Shown here in pieces: positions 44,462 to 55,861 of a DNA stretch of 64,000 bases. The translations under genes and the position numbers were made by a program. The stretch is from assembly GCF_002335445.1 (NCBI RefSeq), contig NZ_BDME01000002.1, positions 124,001 to 188,000 on the forward strand, given 5' to 3'. Position 1 is the stretch's first letter. Every line of letters starts with the position of its first letter. The stretch comes from Lebetimonas natsushimae (GTDB lineage: Bacteria > Campylobacterota > Campylobacteria > Campylobacterales > Nautiliaceae). The notes below the pieces were generated by a model. It searched no databases. It was not told where the DNA came from and was given only the letters and a program-made list of their open reading frames with translations.

Positions 44462-45229
44462 GTGGAGTTAATTAATTATTTAACACCTGTAAATACAGTA
44501 ACTTTTCTACTTTTGTTTATAAGAATAGCCTCATTTTTGTCATTTATGCCTTTTTTTTCATATCCCACAATTCCTATGAGCGCAAAAGCGGCTTTTGCCC
44601 TGTGGCTTAGCATTTTACTTTTTCCACTGACCCCTAAAATAACATTTGAAATTAATTTTATAAATATTTTTTTGGCTGTATTATTTGAAAGTGCTTTGGC
44701 TTTTTTTGTGGGTATTGCTCTGAATTTAATTTTTGACATTTTAAAATATGCGGCAGAGCAAATCAGTTTTGTTATGGGATTTACTCTGGCAAACGTAATT
44801 GACCCAAATTCAGGAATAAATACCAATATTATAGGACAGTTTTTTACATGGGTTGCCATTTTGGTGTTTTTTTCATTTGGAGGAGATCATTTAGAAATAG
44901 TTTTGATGAGTAAAACATTAAATTCCTTATCACTGGGGGCGGTTTTTAATATTCACTCTTTTTATGAATTTTTTGTTGTTTATATGTTTAAATATTTTCT
45001 GTTCGGTATGGCTATGGCTTTTCCTGTTTTGGCAGTATCGATTTTAAGCGATATTATTTTTGGAATGATAATGAAAACAATGCCCCAGTTTAATTTGTTG
45101 GTAGTTGGGTTTCCTATAAAAATAGGGCTTTCTTTTTTAATTTTAATTGCTATAATCGGCTCTCTTATGCACGTATTTAGCAATAAATTTATAGAGGCTT
45201 TTAATTATATTGTTCAGATTATCGGCTGA
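44462..45229 (+). CDS. fliR: Flagellar export protein FliR
   Basis: 255 residues, six helices. SFLSFMPFFSYPTIPMSAKA near the N terminus, SALAFFVGIALNLIFDILK and ADIIFG-like DIIFGMIMKTMPQFNLLVVG with GFPIKIGLSFLIL are FliR family signatures. It forms part of the fT3SS export gate with FliP and FliQ. The start is GTG 44462 (the GGAG nearby is in the coding frame). It overlaps the next, opposite gene by 11 bases. Confidence 0.92.
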   Translation: MELINYLTPVNTVTFLLLFIRIASFLSFMPFFSYPTIPMSAKAAFALWLSILLFPLTPKITFEINFINIFLAVLFESALAFFVGIALNLIFDILKYAAEQISFVMGFTLANVIDPNSGINTNIIGQFFTWVAILVFFSFGGDHLEIVLMSKTLNSLSLGAVFNIHSFYEFFVVYMFKYFLFGMAMAFPVLAVSILSDIIFGMIMKTMPQFNLLVVGFPIKIGLSFLILIAIIGSLMHVFSNKFIEAFNYIVQIIG

Positions 45230-45737
45230 GTCTGTAAGGCTTTGCAAGTGATTTAAGTTTATAAAAAAAATAATTAAATTTATGTATTAATTCTTTATCT
45301 TTTGTGATTAAAATATATTCATAATTTTTAAAAAATGCACTGTATGAATAATTTGCACTTCCGATAATTAAATATTTATTATCAACAATGGACATTTTAA
45401 CGTGCATTTTGGCTTTTTCACCGTCTTTGTAAGGTTTGCCGCTTAAAAGATAGACATTAAAGTTTCTGATTGCTGCAAGATTTGGAATGACTGAACGGGA
45501 ATATTTTGCTTCTTTTTTATCTGCCACAATATATATTTTAGTATGAATTGCGGCTTTTTTCAGGGCTTTTGCCAAAGTTTTGTTTGTAAAGGTATAAATT
45601 GCTATTTTTATTTCTTTGTGTGCGTGTGAAAAAATATAAGATAATTCTTTCTGGGCTTTATATCCGTCAAAAGGTAAAAAATAAATTTTATCTGCATTTA
45701 AAAGCAAAAAGATAAAAATTAAAATGAATTTTTTCAA
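45219..45737 (-). CDS. Exported phospholipase-D-family nuclease (Nuc-like)
   Basis: 172 residues. A signal peptide (residues 1-15) precedes one PLD domain with HKD motif HVKMSIVDNKYLIIGSANYS. Such single-HKD proteins dimerise to form one active site and act as periplasmic or secreted endonucleases. It is inserted, in reverse, between fliR and the acidic-protein gene that adjoin in C. jejuni. DNA uptake, scavenging or defence are possible roles. Confidence 0.85.
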   Translation of the reverse strand: MKKFILIFIFLLLNADKIYFLPFDGYKAQKELSYIFSHAHKEIKIAIYTFTNKTLAKALKKAAIHTKIYIVADKKEAKYSRSVIPNLAAIRNFNVYLLSGKPYKDGEKAKMHVKMSIVDNKYLIIGSANYSYSAFFKNYEYILITKDKELIHKFNYFFYKLKSLAKPYRLSR

Positions 45738-45784
45738 ATTATCCCTTTTTTTAATATAATTATAATAAAAAAACGAGGTTAGCT

Positions 45785-47095
45785 ATGAAAATTTTACTAA
45801 TATCTTCAAATCCCACTGTTGAAAAGCTTTTTACGTTAAGTGCGGAGAAAAAAGGTGATGATGTTATAATAGGTACAAAAGATTTTGTACCTGAAGAGGA
45901 TTTTGAAGCCGTATTTATAGATAAAGATGATTATGATGAATCTTTTTTCAATGAATTAAAAGAAAAATTCAGCAGTGCTAAATTTGTTTTGATTTTATCT
46001 AAAAAAGATGCCAAATTACCCGGTTTTGATGAATATATTACAAAACCGTTTTTGCCGACTGATTTAATAAATCTTATTGAGAAATTGCCGGAACTTAACA
46101 ATAGTGAAAAAGAAAAAAATGATTTTAATATAGAAAATTTTGATGATGAGTTAAATCTTGAAGAAGAAAATTTTGAATTAGAAAATTTAGAAAAAGAAGG
46201 AATTGATGATTTTGCACTCGATGATTTGGATCAAGTAATACAGAGTGATGATGAAAAAGAGGATTTGGGAGATATTGAAGAATTGGAAGATTTGACAGAT
46301 GATGTTTTAATCACAGAAGACGAGCTTCTGGAAGAGGCTCCCGATTCAGACATAGAAGACACTGTATCCGTAAGTGAAGAGGAATTGTTGGAGGATGAAG
46401 ATTTAGTTGAACCTTTAGAAGCAGAAATTGCTGAAGAAAATAATCAAAATGAGCAATTAGAGGAAGTTGAAAATAGTGATTTGGAAAATATTGAAAGCGG
46501 TGAAGAAAAAACAGAAGAGAATGAAATTGAAAATAATGAAGAATTGTTAAATGATTTGGAAATCAATGAAGAAGAACATGAAGAAAATGCGGAAGAATTA
46601 GAGAAAGAAGGTTTTGCAGGTATGGAAAATACCCCAGAAGAAAAATCAGAAAAAGAAGAAAATGAAATAAATATTGAAAAAGAAGAATTGGAAGAGAATA
46701 ATAAAAAAACAGATAATTTAGAAGAATCCGATGAAAATAAACCTGTTACAGAAGAAGAGGTTGAGAGAGAAAACGGAGAATTAGAACTTCCTGAGGTAGT
46801 AAATGAAGCTGAAAAAGAAGTACAAAAAGGTGAAACTATGGAAGATTTGGAATTAGAAAACATTAATGAGGATGAACTTGCCAAAGCTTTGGGTGAAGAA
46901 ATAGAAAATAAAAATGAAGAAGAATCCGAAAAAATTGCAAGTGTTGAAGAAATAAAAGAACCTGAAGAAAAAATTATGGAAAAAGCAGAAAATGATATAC
47001 AATCAAAAACACTTGGAAGTATTTTAAATATTAATTGGGAAGAACTTAAAAAAGCAAAAGCAAAAGTTACCATAACCATTGATTTTGGAGATTGA
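45785..47095 (+). CDS. Highly acidic protein with receiver-like N terminus
   Basis: 436 residues. Residues 1-105 look like a degenerate receiver (MKILLISSNPTVEKLF, FEAVFIDKDDYDE, FVLILSKKDAKLPGFDEYIT KPF where TKPF matches the receiver KP). From about 110 to 400 the protein is dominated by Glu, Asp, Asn and Leu. It ends in a conserved-looking tail (SILNINWEELKKAKAKVTIT). From memory an acidic protein lies at the same place in C. jejuni (Cj1178c). Function unknown. Confidence 0.75.
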   Translation: MKILLISSNPTVEKLFTLSAEKKGDDVIIGTKDFVPEEDFEAVFIDKDDYDESFFNELKEKFSSAKFVLILSKKDAKLPGFDEYITKPFLPTDLINLIEKLPELNNSEKEKNDFNIENFDDELNLEEENFELENLEKEGIDDFALDDLDQVIQSDDEKEDLGDIEELEDLTDDVLITEDELLEEAPDSDIEDTVSVSEEELLEDEDLVEPLEAEIAEENNQNEQLEEVENSDLENIESGEEKTEENEIENNEELLNDLEINEEEHEENAEELEKEGFAGMENTPEEKSEKEENEINIEKEELEENNKKTDNLEESDENKPVTEEEVERENGELELPEVVNEAEKEVQKGETMEDLELENINEDELAKALGEEIENKNEEESEKIASVEEIKEPEEKIMEKAENDIQSKTLGSILNINWEELKKAKAKVTITIDFGD

Positions 47096-47096
47096 A

Positions 47097-47714
47097 ATGA
47101 AGGGAAGTATTTTAGTGGTATCGGGTCCTAGCGGAAGCGGAAAAACAAGTTTGGCAAGAAGTGTTTGTGAAGAACTGGGGGATAGGGCGTATTTTAGTAT
47201 TTCTTCTACAACAAGACCAATGCGTGAGGGGGAAAAAGAGGGGGTTGATTATTTTTTTGTAAGTAAAGAAGAATTTTTAAAAGATATAGAAGAAGGTTAT
47301 TTTCTTGAGTGGGCGGAAGTTCACGGTAATTTTTACGGCACTAGTAAAAGACAGATAGATAAGGCTTTGAATGAAGGTAAAATTGTATTTTTGGATATTG
47401 ACGTTCAAGGACATGAGAATGTAAGAAAAGCATATCCGAATATTACCACAAGTGTGTTTGTGACTACCAAAAATGAAAAAATACTTATTGAAAGACTTAA
47501 AAAAAGAGGAACTGAAACTGAAGAGAGCCTAAAAATAAGACTTATAAATGCTTATAATGAAATGAAAAAGATTGATGAATATGATTTTTTACTTATAAAT
47601 GATGATTTTGAAGAGGCAAAAGAATATTTAAGAGCGGTTGCAATTGCATCACTTATTAAAAGAAGTAAATATGATGTAAATAAATTTATAAACAAATGGA
47701 AAGGAAATGAATGA
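47097..47714 (+). CDS. gmk: Guanylate kinase
   Basis: 205 residues from ATG 47097 (GGAG at 47085); in-frame TTG 47079 lies within the acidic-protein gene and is less likely. P-loop [14 protein letters not shown]-binding [18 protein letters not shown], and [15 protein letters not shown] are canonical. It converts GMP to GDP. ATGA overlap with argS. tatA, which I recall between gmk and argS in C. jejuni, is absent here. Confidence 0.96.
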   Translation: MKGSILVVSGPSGSGKTSLARSVCEELGDRAYFSISSTTRPMREGEKEGVDYFFVSKEEFLKDIEEGYFLEWAEVHGNFYGTSKRQIDKALNEGKIVFLDIDVQGHENVRKAYPNITTSVFVTTKNEKILIERLKKRGTETEESLKIRLINAYNEMKKIDEYDFLLINDDFEEAKEYLRAVAIASLIKRSKYDVNKFINKWKGNE

Positions 47715-49309
47715 AAAAAAGAGTTGCCGATATTTTTAAAGAGCATTTGAAAGAACATCCTCCGATTAACAAACCAAAACAGAAGGATTTCGGACATTTT
47801 GCAGTACCTGTTTTTAAATATGCAAAAGAAAATAAAATGAACCCTGTGGAATTTGCAAAAAATTTATGTGAAAAACTAAGTGGTTGCGAAGAATTTGAAA
47901 ATGTCGAAGCCCTAAGCGGATTTGTAAACATTAAACTCAGCGATAAGTTTTTAGATGAATTTGCAAATAAAGTATTAAATGAAAAAGAAAATTTTGGCAA
48001 AAGTGAAAGAAAAGAAAAAATTTTGCTTGAATATATTTCCGCAAATCCAACAGGCCCTCTTCATATCGGCCATGCAAGGGGGGCTATTTACGGGGATTCA
48101 ATAGCTAGGATTGGAAGACATGTAGGATATAAAATAGATACTGAATATTATGTAAATGATGCAGGCCGACAAATTATGCTTCTTGGACTTTCAGTGTATC
48201 TGGCCGCAAGGGAAATTTTGGGACTTGATGTAAACTGGCCGCAAGAATATTACAGAGGTGAATATATTAAAGACTTAGCGGGTGAAGCTATAAAAGAATT
48301 TGGAGAAGATTATTTTAAAAAAGAGATTGATATTAATAATTTCAACGATGAAACACTTATGATGTGGGCAAAAGAGAAGATGTTAGATGAAATAAAAAAA
48401 GATATTAAGGCCCTTAATGTAACTCCTTTTGATAACTGGGTAAGTGAAAAAGAATTATATAAATACTGGGATGAGGTAAGAGAAATTTTAGAAAAAAACG
48501 GTGCACTTTATGAAAAAGACGGTAAAGTATGGATAAAATCGTCTGAATTTAAAGATGAAAAAGACAGGGTTGTGGTAAGGGAGGACGGAAGACCTACATA
48601 TTTAGCAGGTGATATTATTTATCACTGGGATAAATTCAAAAGAAATTATGACAGATATATCAATATCTGGGGGGCGGACCATCACGGATATATTGCAAGG
48701 GTAAAAGCAGCTATTAAATTTTTGGGGTTTGACCCGGATAAATTGGAAATACTTCTTTCTCAAATGGTAAAACTTCTAAAAGGCGGAGAGCCTTATAAAA
48801 TGAGTAAAAGGGCGGGTAATTTTATTTTGGTCAGGGATGTGGTTGAAGATGTCGGAGCTGATGCCCTGCGTTTTATTTTTTTAACAAAAAGGGCGGATAC
48901 ACACCTTGAATTTGACGTGGATGATTTAAAAAAAGAAGATTCTTCAAATCCGAGTTTTTATGTGAATTATGCACATGCAAGAATACGTTCTATATTTAGA
49001 AATAAAAATATGGATTATGATGATGTAAAAAATGTGGAACTTAAAAATTTGGAAGATGATGAAAAAGAGTTATTGTTTTTTGCACTCACACTTCCATATG
49101 TATTAGAAGATGCATTTATAAACAGGGAACCTCACAGGCTTACAAACTATCTGATAGATTTGGCAAGTGAATTTCATAGGTTTTACAATAAAAATAAAGT
49201 TATCGGAAGTGAGAGGGAAGAAGTCAGACTTAAAATTTTGGCGGTTGTCGGAATAATTATAAAACTTGGACTAAATTTACTTGGAATAAATGCAAAAGAA
49301 AAAATGTAA
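47711..49309 (+). CDS. argS: Arginyl-tRNA synthetase
   Basis: 532 residues, class I. HIGH-type motif [15 protein letters not shown], and [11 protein letters not shown] as KMSKS. An N-terminal Add1 domain and a C-terminal anticodon-binding helical domain (from about 415) are present. ATG overlaps the gmk stop. Near the stop the AAAATGTAAT resembles a heptad unit. Confidence 0.96.
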   Translation: MKKRVADIFKEHLKEHPPINKPKQKDFGHFAVPVFKYAKENKMNPVEFAKNLCEKLSGCEEFENVEALSGFVNIKLSDKFLDEFANKVLNEKENFGKSERKEKILLEYISANPTGPLHIGHARGAIYGDSIARIGRHVGYKIDTEYYVNDAGRQIMLLGLSVYLAAREILGLDVNWPQEYYRGEYIKDLAGEAIKEFGEDYFKKEIDINNFNDETLMMWAKEKMLDEIKKDIKALNVTPFDNWVSEKELYKYWDEVREILEKNGALYEKDGKVWIKSSEFKDEKDRVVVREDGRPTYLAGDIIYHWDKFKRNYDRYINIWGADHHGYIARVKAAIKFLGFDPDKLEILLSQMVKLLKGGEPYKMSKRAGNFILVRDVVEDVGADALRFIFLTKRADTHLEFDVDDLKKEDSSNPSFYVNYAHARIRSIFRNKNMDYDDVKNVELKNLEDDEKELLFFALTLPYVLEDAFINREPHRLTNYLIDLASEFHRFYNKNKVIGSEREEVRLKILAVVGIIIKLGLNLLGINAKEKM

Positions 49310-49310
49310 T

Positions 49311-49739
49311 ATGAAAAAAAAGGCAATGATTAGCAAATGTATGCTGGGATTTCCCTGCAGGTATGACGGAAAATCAAAGCCGCTTGAAAAAGAGAAACTT
49401 GATAAATTAAAAAAAGAATATGAACTTATCCCTTTTTGTCCCGAGGCTTTTGCTCTTCCGACCCCAAGACCGGCTGCCAGATTTATAGGGGATAGAATTA
49501 TTGATATAAACGGGGTTGATAAAACAGATGCATTTTTGAAAGGGGCAAAAGAGGCTCTCAGGATTTGCAAGGAAGAAGGGATTAAAATTTTTATAGGTAA
49601 AGAAAAATCCCCTAGCTGCGGAATTAAAAAAACAAGTGCTTATATAAACGGTTGTGAGTGTAAGTGTGATGCATTCGGGCTTACAAGTAAAATTTTAAAA
49701 GAAAATGGACTAAAGCTTATCAGCGAATGGGAAATATAG
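49311..49739 (+). CDS. DUF523 family protein
   Basis: 142 residues from ATG 49311. Conserved cysteines in ISKCMLGFPCRYDG, PFCPEAFALPTPR, SPSCGIKKT and GCECKCDAFG suggest a metal or Fe-S site. Some DUF523 members are fused to DUF1722 or lie in sulfur-related operons. Overlaps nadD by 13 bases, so coupled. Function unknown. Confidence 0.88.
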   Translation: MKKKAMISKCMLGFPCRYDGKSKPLEKEKLDKLKKEYELIPFCPEAFALPTPRPAARFIGDRIIDINGVDKTDAFLKGAKEALRICKEEGIKIFIGKEKSPSCGIKKTSAYINGCECKCDAFGLTSKILKENGLKLISEWEI

Positions 49740-50269
49740 CGATTTTCGGAGGCAGTTTTGACCCTCCCCATTTAGGACATGTGGAAATTGTAAATAAAGC
49801 TCTTGAACAGCTTGATATAGATAAACTGATAATAATGCCAAATTACTTAAATCCTCTAAAAAAAACATTTCACGCCCCGGCTGAACTTAGGCTTAAGTGG
49901 TTAAAAAAAATTTTTAAAGATAATCCAAAAGTTGAAGTAAGTGATTTTGAAATAAAACAAAACAGACCCGTTTATTCAATAGAGACTATTAAAAAATTTA
50001 GACCGAAATATTTTATTATCGGAAGTGACAATTTAAAAACGCTTGACAAATGGAAAAATATTGATGAGATTTTAAAATTGACAGAACTTGTAGTGGCAAC
50101 AAGAGGACAAGTTGATTTAGATTTGCTTAAGAAGTATAATATTAAAAAAGTTTTGAGAGTTAATATTCCCATTAGTTCCACAGAAATCAGAAATTGTAAT
50201 TTTAAATATTTACCAAAACAAATAGAAAAAGAAATAAAGGAGTTTTATGGACAGAATTGCAAAAATTAA
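49727..50269 (+). CDS. nadD: Nicotinate-nucleotide adenylyltransferase
   Basis: 180 residues. Nucleotidyltransferase motif FGGSFDPPHLGHVEI, with PNYLNPLKKTFHAPAELRLK and the C-terminal ISSTEIRNC motif. It makes deamido-NAD. The 23-base overlap with rsfS gives the usual nadD-rsfS pair. Confidence 0.95.
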   Translation: MGNIAIFGGSFDPPHLGHVEIVNKALEQLDIDKLIIMPNYLNPLKKTFHAPAELRLKWLKKIFKDNPKVEVSDFEIKQNRPVYSIETIKKFRPKYFIIGSDNLKTLDKWKNIDEILKLTELVVATRGQVDLDLLKKYNIKKVLRVNIPISSTEIRNCNFKYLPKQIEKEIKEFYGQNCKN

Positions 50270-50573
50270 AGAGCTTCTCGATGAAAAAAAAGCTCTTGAT
50301 ATAATGGATTATGATTTAAGGGATAAAGATTATTTTGTGGATTACGTAATAGTGGCAACCACTATGGCCGATAAACACGGTGCGGCACTGCTTGATCATC
50401 TGAAAAAAACATTAAAACCGATGGGTGAGACTTTTTTGGGAATTGATGAAAGTGAAGACTGGATTGTAATAGATTTGGGTGATATTCTAATACATTTAAT
50501 GAGCGAAGAATACAGGGCAAAATATCAAATGGATAAGTTTCTTGAAGAAATAAAATCAAGAATAAGGCCGTAA
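50247..50573 (+). CDS. rsfS: Ribosome silencing factor RsfS
   Basis: 108 residues, Iojap family: KKALDIMDYDLRDKDYFVDY, DWIVIDLGDILIHLMSEEYR with the L14-binding surface. It blocks subunit joining in starvation. Stop is immediately followed by the gap start codon (TAAATG at 50571). Confidence 0.94.
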   Translation: MDRIAKIKELLDEKKALDIMDYDLRDKDYFVDYVIVATTMADKHGAALLDHLKKTLKPMGETFLGIDESEDWIVIDLGDILIHLMSEEYRAKYQMDKFLEEIKSRIRP

Positions 50574-51557
50574 ATGAAGATTGCTATTAATGGAATAGGA
50601 AGAATTGGAAGAAGTATTTTAAGGGTGGCGCTTAAAAAAAATATAGAAATAGTGGCAATAAATGATTTAATGGATATAAAAAGCGCCGCATATTTAATTA
50701 AATATGACACAACCCGCGGAATTTTAAACGAAGAAGTTGAAATAATTGATAAAAATACTTTAAAAGTGGGAGAAAATTTTATTAATTATTCTCAAAAAAC
50801 CATTCCTGCCGAAATACCTTTTGGTGAAGCTGATATAGTTCTTGAGTGTACCGGTAAGTTTTTAAGCAGCGATTTAGCCAAAGGACATTTAAAAGGAAAT
50901 GTAAAAAAAGTTATTCTCTCTGCTCCCGCAAATGATGATACTCCTACATATGTACTTGGTGTTAATCATAAAGATTATAAAGGTGAGAGCATAATTTCAA
51001 ATGCATCATGTACCACAAACTGTCTTGGACCTGTGGCAAAAATAATTGATGAAAAATTTGGAATTGTAAAAGGTTTTATGAGCACAATTCATTCATATAC
51101 AATGGACCAAAAACTTCTTGATGCTCCAAATAATAGGGATATAAGGCGTTCCCGTGCGGCGGCTGAAAATATAATACCGACTTTTACCGGGGCTGCAAAA
51201 GCAATTTATAAGGTGCTTCCTAATTTAAAAGGAAGGCTTGACGGTGTAAGTATAAGAGTGCCTGTTGCAAATGTTTCCCTTATGGATTTAACACTTGAAC
51301 TTGAAAAAGATACTACAAAAGAAGAGATAAATGAGCTGATTAAATTTCATTCAATGACTGATTTAAAAGGTATTTTAGAAGTTGATGAAGAATTTAAAGT
51401 AAGCAGTGATATTAATTCAAATCCCGCAAGTAGCATAGTTGCGCCTGATCTTACAAAAGTAAATAAAAATCTTGTTAAAATTTTCAGCTGGTATGATAAC
51501 GAGTGGGGTTATTCAAACAGAATGATTGAAATGGCGGAATATATTTATAAAATGTAA
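50574..51557 (+). CDS. gap: Glyceraldehyde-3-phosphate dehydrogenase, type I
   Basis: 327 residues. Rossmann start NGIGRIGRSILRVAL, catalytic SNASCTTNCLGP, and NEWGYSNRM at the end. Residues of the phosphate sites are present. In autotrophs it probably works toward gluconeogenesis. The final codons AAAATGTAA are followed by AATGAAAAAT, again heptad-like, and the spacer to pgk is 39 bases. Together nadD-rsfS-gap-pgk-tpiA-fabI resembles C. jejuni order (Cj1404-Cj1400c, from memory). Confidence 0.96.
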   Translation: MKIAINGIGRIGRSILRVALKKNIEIVAINDLMDIKSAAYLIKYDTTRGILNEEVEIIDKNTLKVGENFINYSQKTIPAEIPFGEADIVLECTGKFLSSDLAKGHLKGNVKKVILSAPANDDTPTYVLGVNHKDYKGESIISNASCTTNCLGPVAKIIDEKFGIVKGFMSTIHSYTMDQKLLDAPNNRDIRRSRAAAENIIPTFTGAAKAIYKVLPNLKGRLDGVSIRVPVANVSLMDLTLELEKDTTKEEINELIKFHSMTDLKGILEVDEEFKVSSDINSNPASSIVAPDLTKVNKNLVKIFSWYDNEWGYSNRMIEMAEYIYKM

Positions 51558-51596
51558 AATGAAAAATAAATAATTAAATTAAATGAAAGGAGTGAT

Positions 51597-52789
51597 ATGA
51601 ATTTAAACTCGCCGAAAGATTTGGAACTTAAAGAGGGAAACAGTGTATTTTTAAGATGTGATTTTAATGTGCCTTTGGATGAGTTTGGAAATATTACGGA
51701 TGACAGAAGAATCAGAATGGCGCTTCCTACCATCAGGTATTTAATAGACCACGGGTGTAAAATTGTAATAGGCTCTCACTTAGGAAGACCAAAAGGGGAA
51801 TTTAATGAAAAATATTCACTAAAACCTGTTGCAAAAAGACTTTCAAAACTTTTAAATCAGGATGTGATTATGGCAGATGATGTTGTCGGTCCTGATGCAA
51901 AAAGCAAAGCGGTTAATTTACAAAACGGGGAAGTTTTACTGCTTGAAAATTTAAGATTTGACCCGAGAGAGACAAAAAACGATGAGGGATTTGCAAAAGA
52001 ATTATCTGATTATGGGGAGTTTTATATAAATGACGCTTTTGGAGTAAGCCACAGGGCTCATGCAAGTGTGGAGGCAATTACAAGATTTTACGATGACAGA
52101 CACAAAGCGGCTGGATTTTTACTGCTTAAGGAAATAAATTTCTTTTATAAACTTCTTCAAAAACCGGTTAGACCTTTTGTGGCTGTTGTCGGCGGCAGTA
52201 AGGTAAGCGGAAAACTTCAGGCATTAATGAATCTGCTTGATAAAGTGGATAAAATGATTATCGGCGGCGGTATGGCTTTTACATTTTTAAAGGCTATGGG
52301 GTATAATGTAGGTAAAAGTCTGGTGGAAGATGATTTGATTGATGAGGCATTAAAAATTATGGCCGAGGCTAAGAGGCTTGGTGTTAAATTTTATCTGCCG
52401 GTTGATATAGTGGTTGCTGACAGGTTTGCAGAAGATGCAATGGTAAAATATGTACCGTCCCAAGAAATTCCGGATGATTGGATGGGGCTTGATATAGGAC
52501 CTGCAAGTGTTAGGCTTTTTGGGGAAGTTTTATGGGATGCGCAGACAATTCTTTGGAACGGCCCAATGGGGGTTTATGAAATGGATAAGTTTAGCAGGGG
52601 GACATTTAAAATTTCCCATGAAATTGCAAGAAGCCACGGAATTAAAGTGGTAGGCGGGGGAGATACGGCCGATGCGGTTCAAAGAGCCGGGGATGACGAA
52701 GAGATGACATTCATATCAACCGGCGGCGGTGCAAGCCTGGAACTGCTTGAAGGTAAAAAACTTCCTGCAATTGCGGCATTGGAGATAAA

Positions 52790-52793
<4 letters not shown>
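51597..52793 (+). CDS. pgk: Phosphoglycerate kinase
   Basis: 398 residues. [61 protein letters not shown] and the C-terminal [13 protein letters not shown] with [13 protein letters not shown] are all canonical, including the nucleotide site [18 protein letters not shown] precedes the ATG. Four-base overlap with tpiA. Confidence 0.97.
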
Positions 52794-54255
<1,462 letters not shown>

Positions 54256-54360
54256 GGTAAAAATATATAATGAATATATGGAAAATTGAGAATGAACGAG
54301 AAAATTATTAATAAATTATTAACAACTTTGGAAAATTTTGCAAAAAATTATAAAAAACAT

Positions 54361-54389
54361 TTGATTTTTTTTGAATTTGACGATATAAT
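54361..54389 (+). promoter_or_regulatory. Strong sigma-70 promoter of the first porin
   Basis: TTGATT (54361-54366), 17-base spacer, TATAAT (54384-54389). A leader of about 32 bases carries AAAGGAGAGAG before the ATG. Confidence 0.75.
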
Positions 54390-54427
54390 TGTGAGACAAA
54401 ATTAAATTTAAACAAAGGAGAGAGAAG

Positions 54428-55717
54428 ATGCTAAAAAAATTATCTTTAGCGGCTTTAGTAGCAATGGGTTCAATGAGTGTTGCAAGTGCAACTCCTCTAA
54501 CAGACGCAATTAAAGGTGTAAGTCTTAACGGATTTTTGAGAATCAGATATTATTATGATAAATTTGATGCAAATCAAGATAGTGGTGATTTAAGCTATAA
54601 CAGATGGAGAACAAATGCTAAATTGGTATTTGGTGTTCCGGTTGCTGAAAATATGAAAATAGTTTGGAGAGTTCATGCTCAAACCAATGTATATGATAAA
54701 GCTACAACTGGTGTAAGCAATGGATCATATGTAATTACTGGAGTTGATGCAGGAACTAATACATTAACTGGTAAAAAAACAAATGTAGCAAAAACTGGAC
54801 TAAGTGATAGCTTATTTTTCTTAAATTATGCAAATAATGGATTAATTGTTAATGTTGGTGTTGTTCCTCTTGGTAAATTGCCATTTGCTTCAAGTGATCC
54901 ATTTACAACTGGTCACGGTGCAGGTGTAGTTGCTATGTATAATGCAGGTAACGGATTAACTGTAGCTGGTGGATGGGTTGATCATTTGTTTAATGCTGAC
55001 GGAACACTTGATCAAGGAAATTTAGATTATCCTGTTTCTGCAGCAATTAATGGCGGTGCAAAAGATGTTTATACTGCAGGTGTTATTTATTCAAATGATG
55101 CATTTGGAAGTGTTCAGGCTTGGGATTACCATGTAACAGATGCAGTTAAAAATGCGTTTATGGTTATGGCGAATTTAAATCTTTTAAAAGACTATGGAGT
55201 AGGAATTAAAGCTGATTTTGCTACTTCAAAACTTGATGATAAAGCGTTAGGATTAACTGATGTAGACAATCATAATTATTACAGAGTAGCACTTACTGCA
55301 AATGTTGCTGGTGTTGATGCGGAACTTGGATATGCGGGAACTAACGATAAAGCGGGTGTGATTGCTACAAGTGATGATGCAGTAATTGGTCAAATTCCTA
55401 TGGAATTGAGATATAATGTTGCAAATATGACTGATGTTGATGTATGGTATGGAAAACTTGGATACAACATTGACGAAAAAACAAACATTTGGGCTTCTTA
55501 TGCAAGCATTGACCAAAGCAGTGGTAAAAACGCAGGAACAATAAACGCTACTAACAATATTGACAGTGATGAATTTGATATCGGTGCTGGATATAAATTT
55601 AACAAAAAATTCGGTGCTAATATCTACTATGCAAGCTTAGATTACAATAACGATGCAGAAAATGCAGGAAATCAAGATACTCAAGAAGTGAGAGCAGAAT
55701 TAAGATATAACTTCTAA
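54428..55717 (+). CDS. Major outer membrane porin (MOMP-like)
   Basis: 429 residues. Signal peptide (1-21, ending SVASA), N-terminal helix-like PLTDAIKGVSLNGFLRIRYY, then alternating strands of a beta barrel with a terminal aromatic residue (ELRYNF). The pattern resembles Campylobacter MOMP/Sulfurimonas-type porins. Acidic, strongly expressed by promoter and leader. Terminator follows. The next gene is its paralogue. Confidence 0.9.
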   Translation: MLKKLSLAALVAMGSMSVASATPLTDAIKGVSLNGFLRIRYYYDKFDANQDSGDLSYNRWRTNAKLVFGVPVAENMKIVWRVHAQTNVYDKATTGVSNGSYVITGVDAGTNTLTGKKTNVAKTGLSDSLFFLNYANNGLIVNVGVVPLGKLPFASSDPFTTGHGAGVVAMYNAGNGLTVAGGWVDHLFNADGTLDQGNLDYPVSAAINGGAKDVYTAGVIYSNDAFGSVQAWDYHVTDAVKNAFMVMANLNLLKDYGVGIKADFATSKLDDKALGLTDVDNHNYYRVALTANVAGVDAELGYAGTNDKAGVIATSDDAVIGQIPMELRYNVANMTDVDVWYGKLGYNIDEKTNIWASYASIDQSSGKNAGTINATNNIDSDEFDIGAGYKFNKKFGANIYYASLDYNNDAENAGNQDTQEVRAELRYNF

Positions 55718-55727
55718 TTTCTTCTTT

Positions 55728-55745
55728 GCCCTTTCGGGCTTTATT
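55728..55745 (+). terminator. Intrinsic terminator after porin 1
   Basis: GCCC-TTTC-GGGC (55728-55739) followed by TTTATTTT. Short GC-rich stem. Confidence 0.7.
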
Positions 55746-55754
55746 TTAAATAAA

Positions 55755-55771
55755 AAGTGTCAGATACTTTA
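55755..55771. repeat. Extragenic palindrome AAAGTGTCAGATACTTT
   Basis: Imperfect palindrome, arms AAAGTnTC and GAnACTTT. Directly after the porin terminator; another member is at 57180, beyond the second porin. Confidence 0.5.
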
Positions 55772-55822
55772 TTGTTAAGATTTTTGTTATTACAATAATG
55801 ATTTTTTATTTAATATATTATA

Positions 55823-55828
55823 TATAAT
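55823..55828 (+). promoter_or_regulatory. -10 box of the second porin
   Basis: TATAAT in an AT run; no clear -35, in contrast to the first porin. Confidence 0.5.
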
Positions 55829-55861
55829 AACGAATAATTTTTAAAAGTTAAAAGGAAGACG

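Noticed and set aside
46444-47079. Long minus-strand Ser/Phe/Ile-rich frame opposite the acidic protein gene
   Set aside because: A shadow of Glu-rich codons (GAA gives TTC); no ribosome site or family resemblance.
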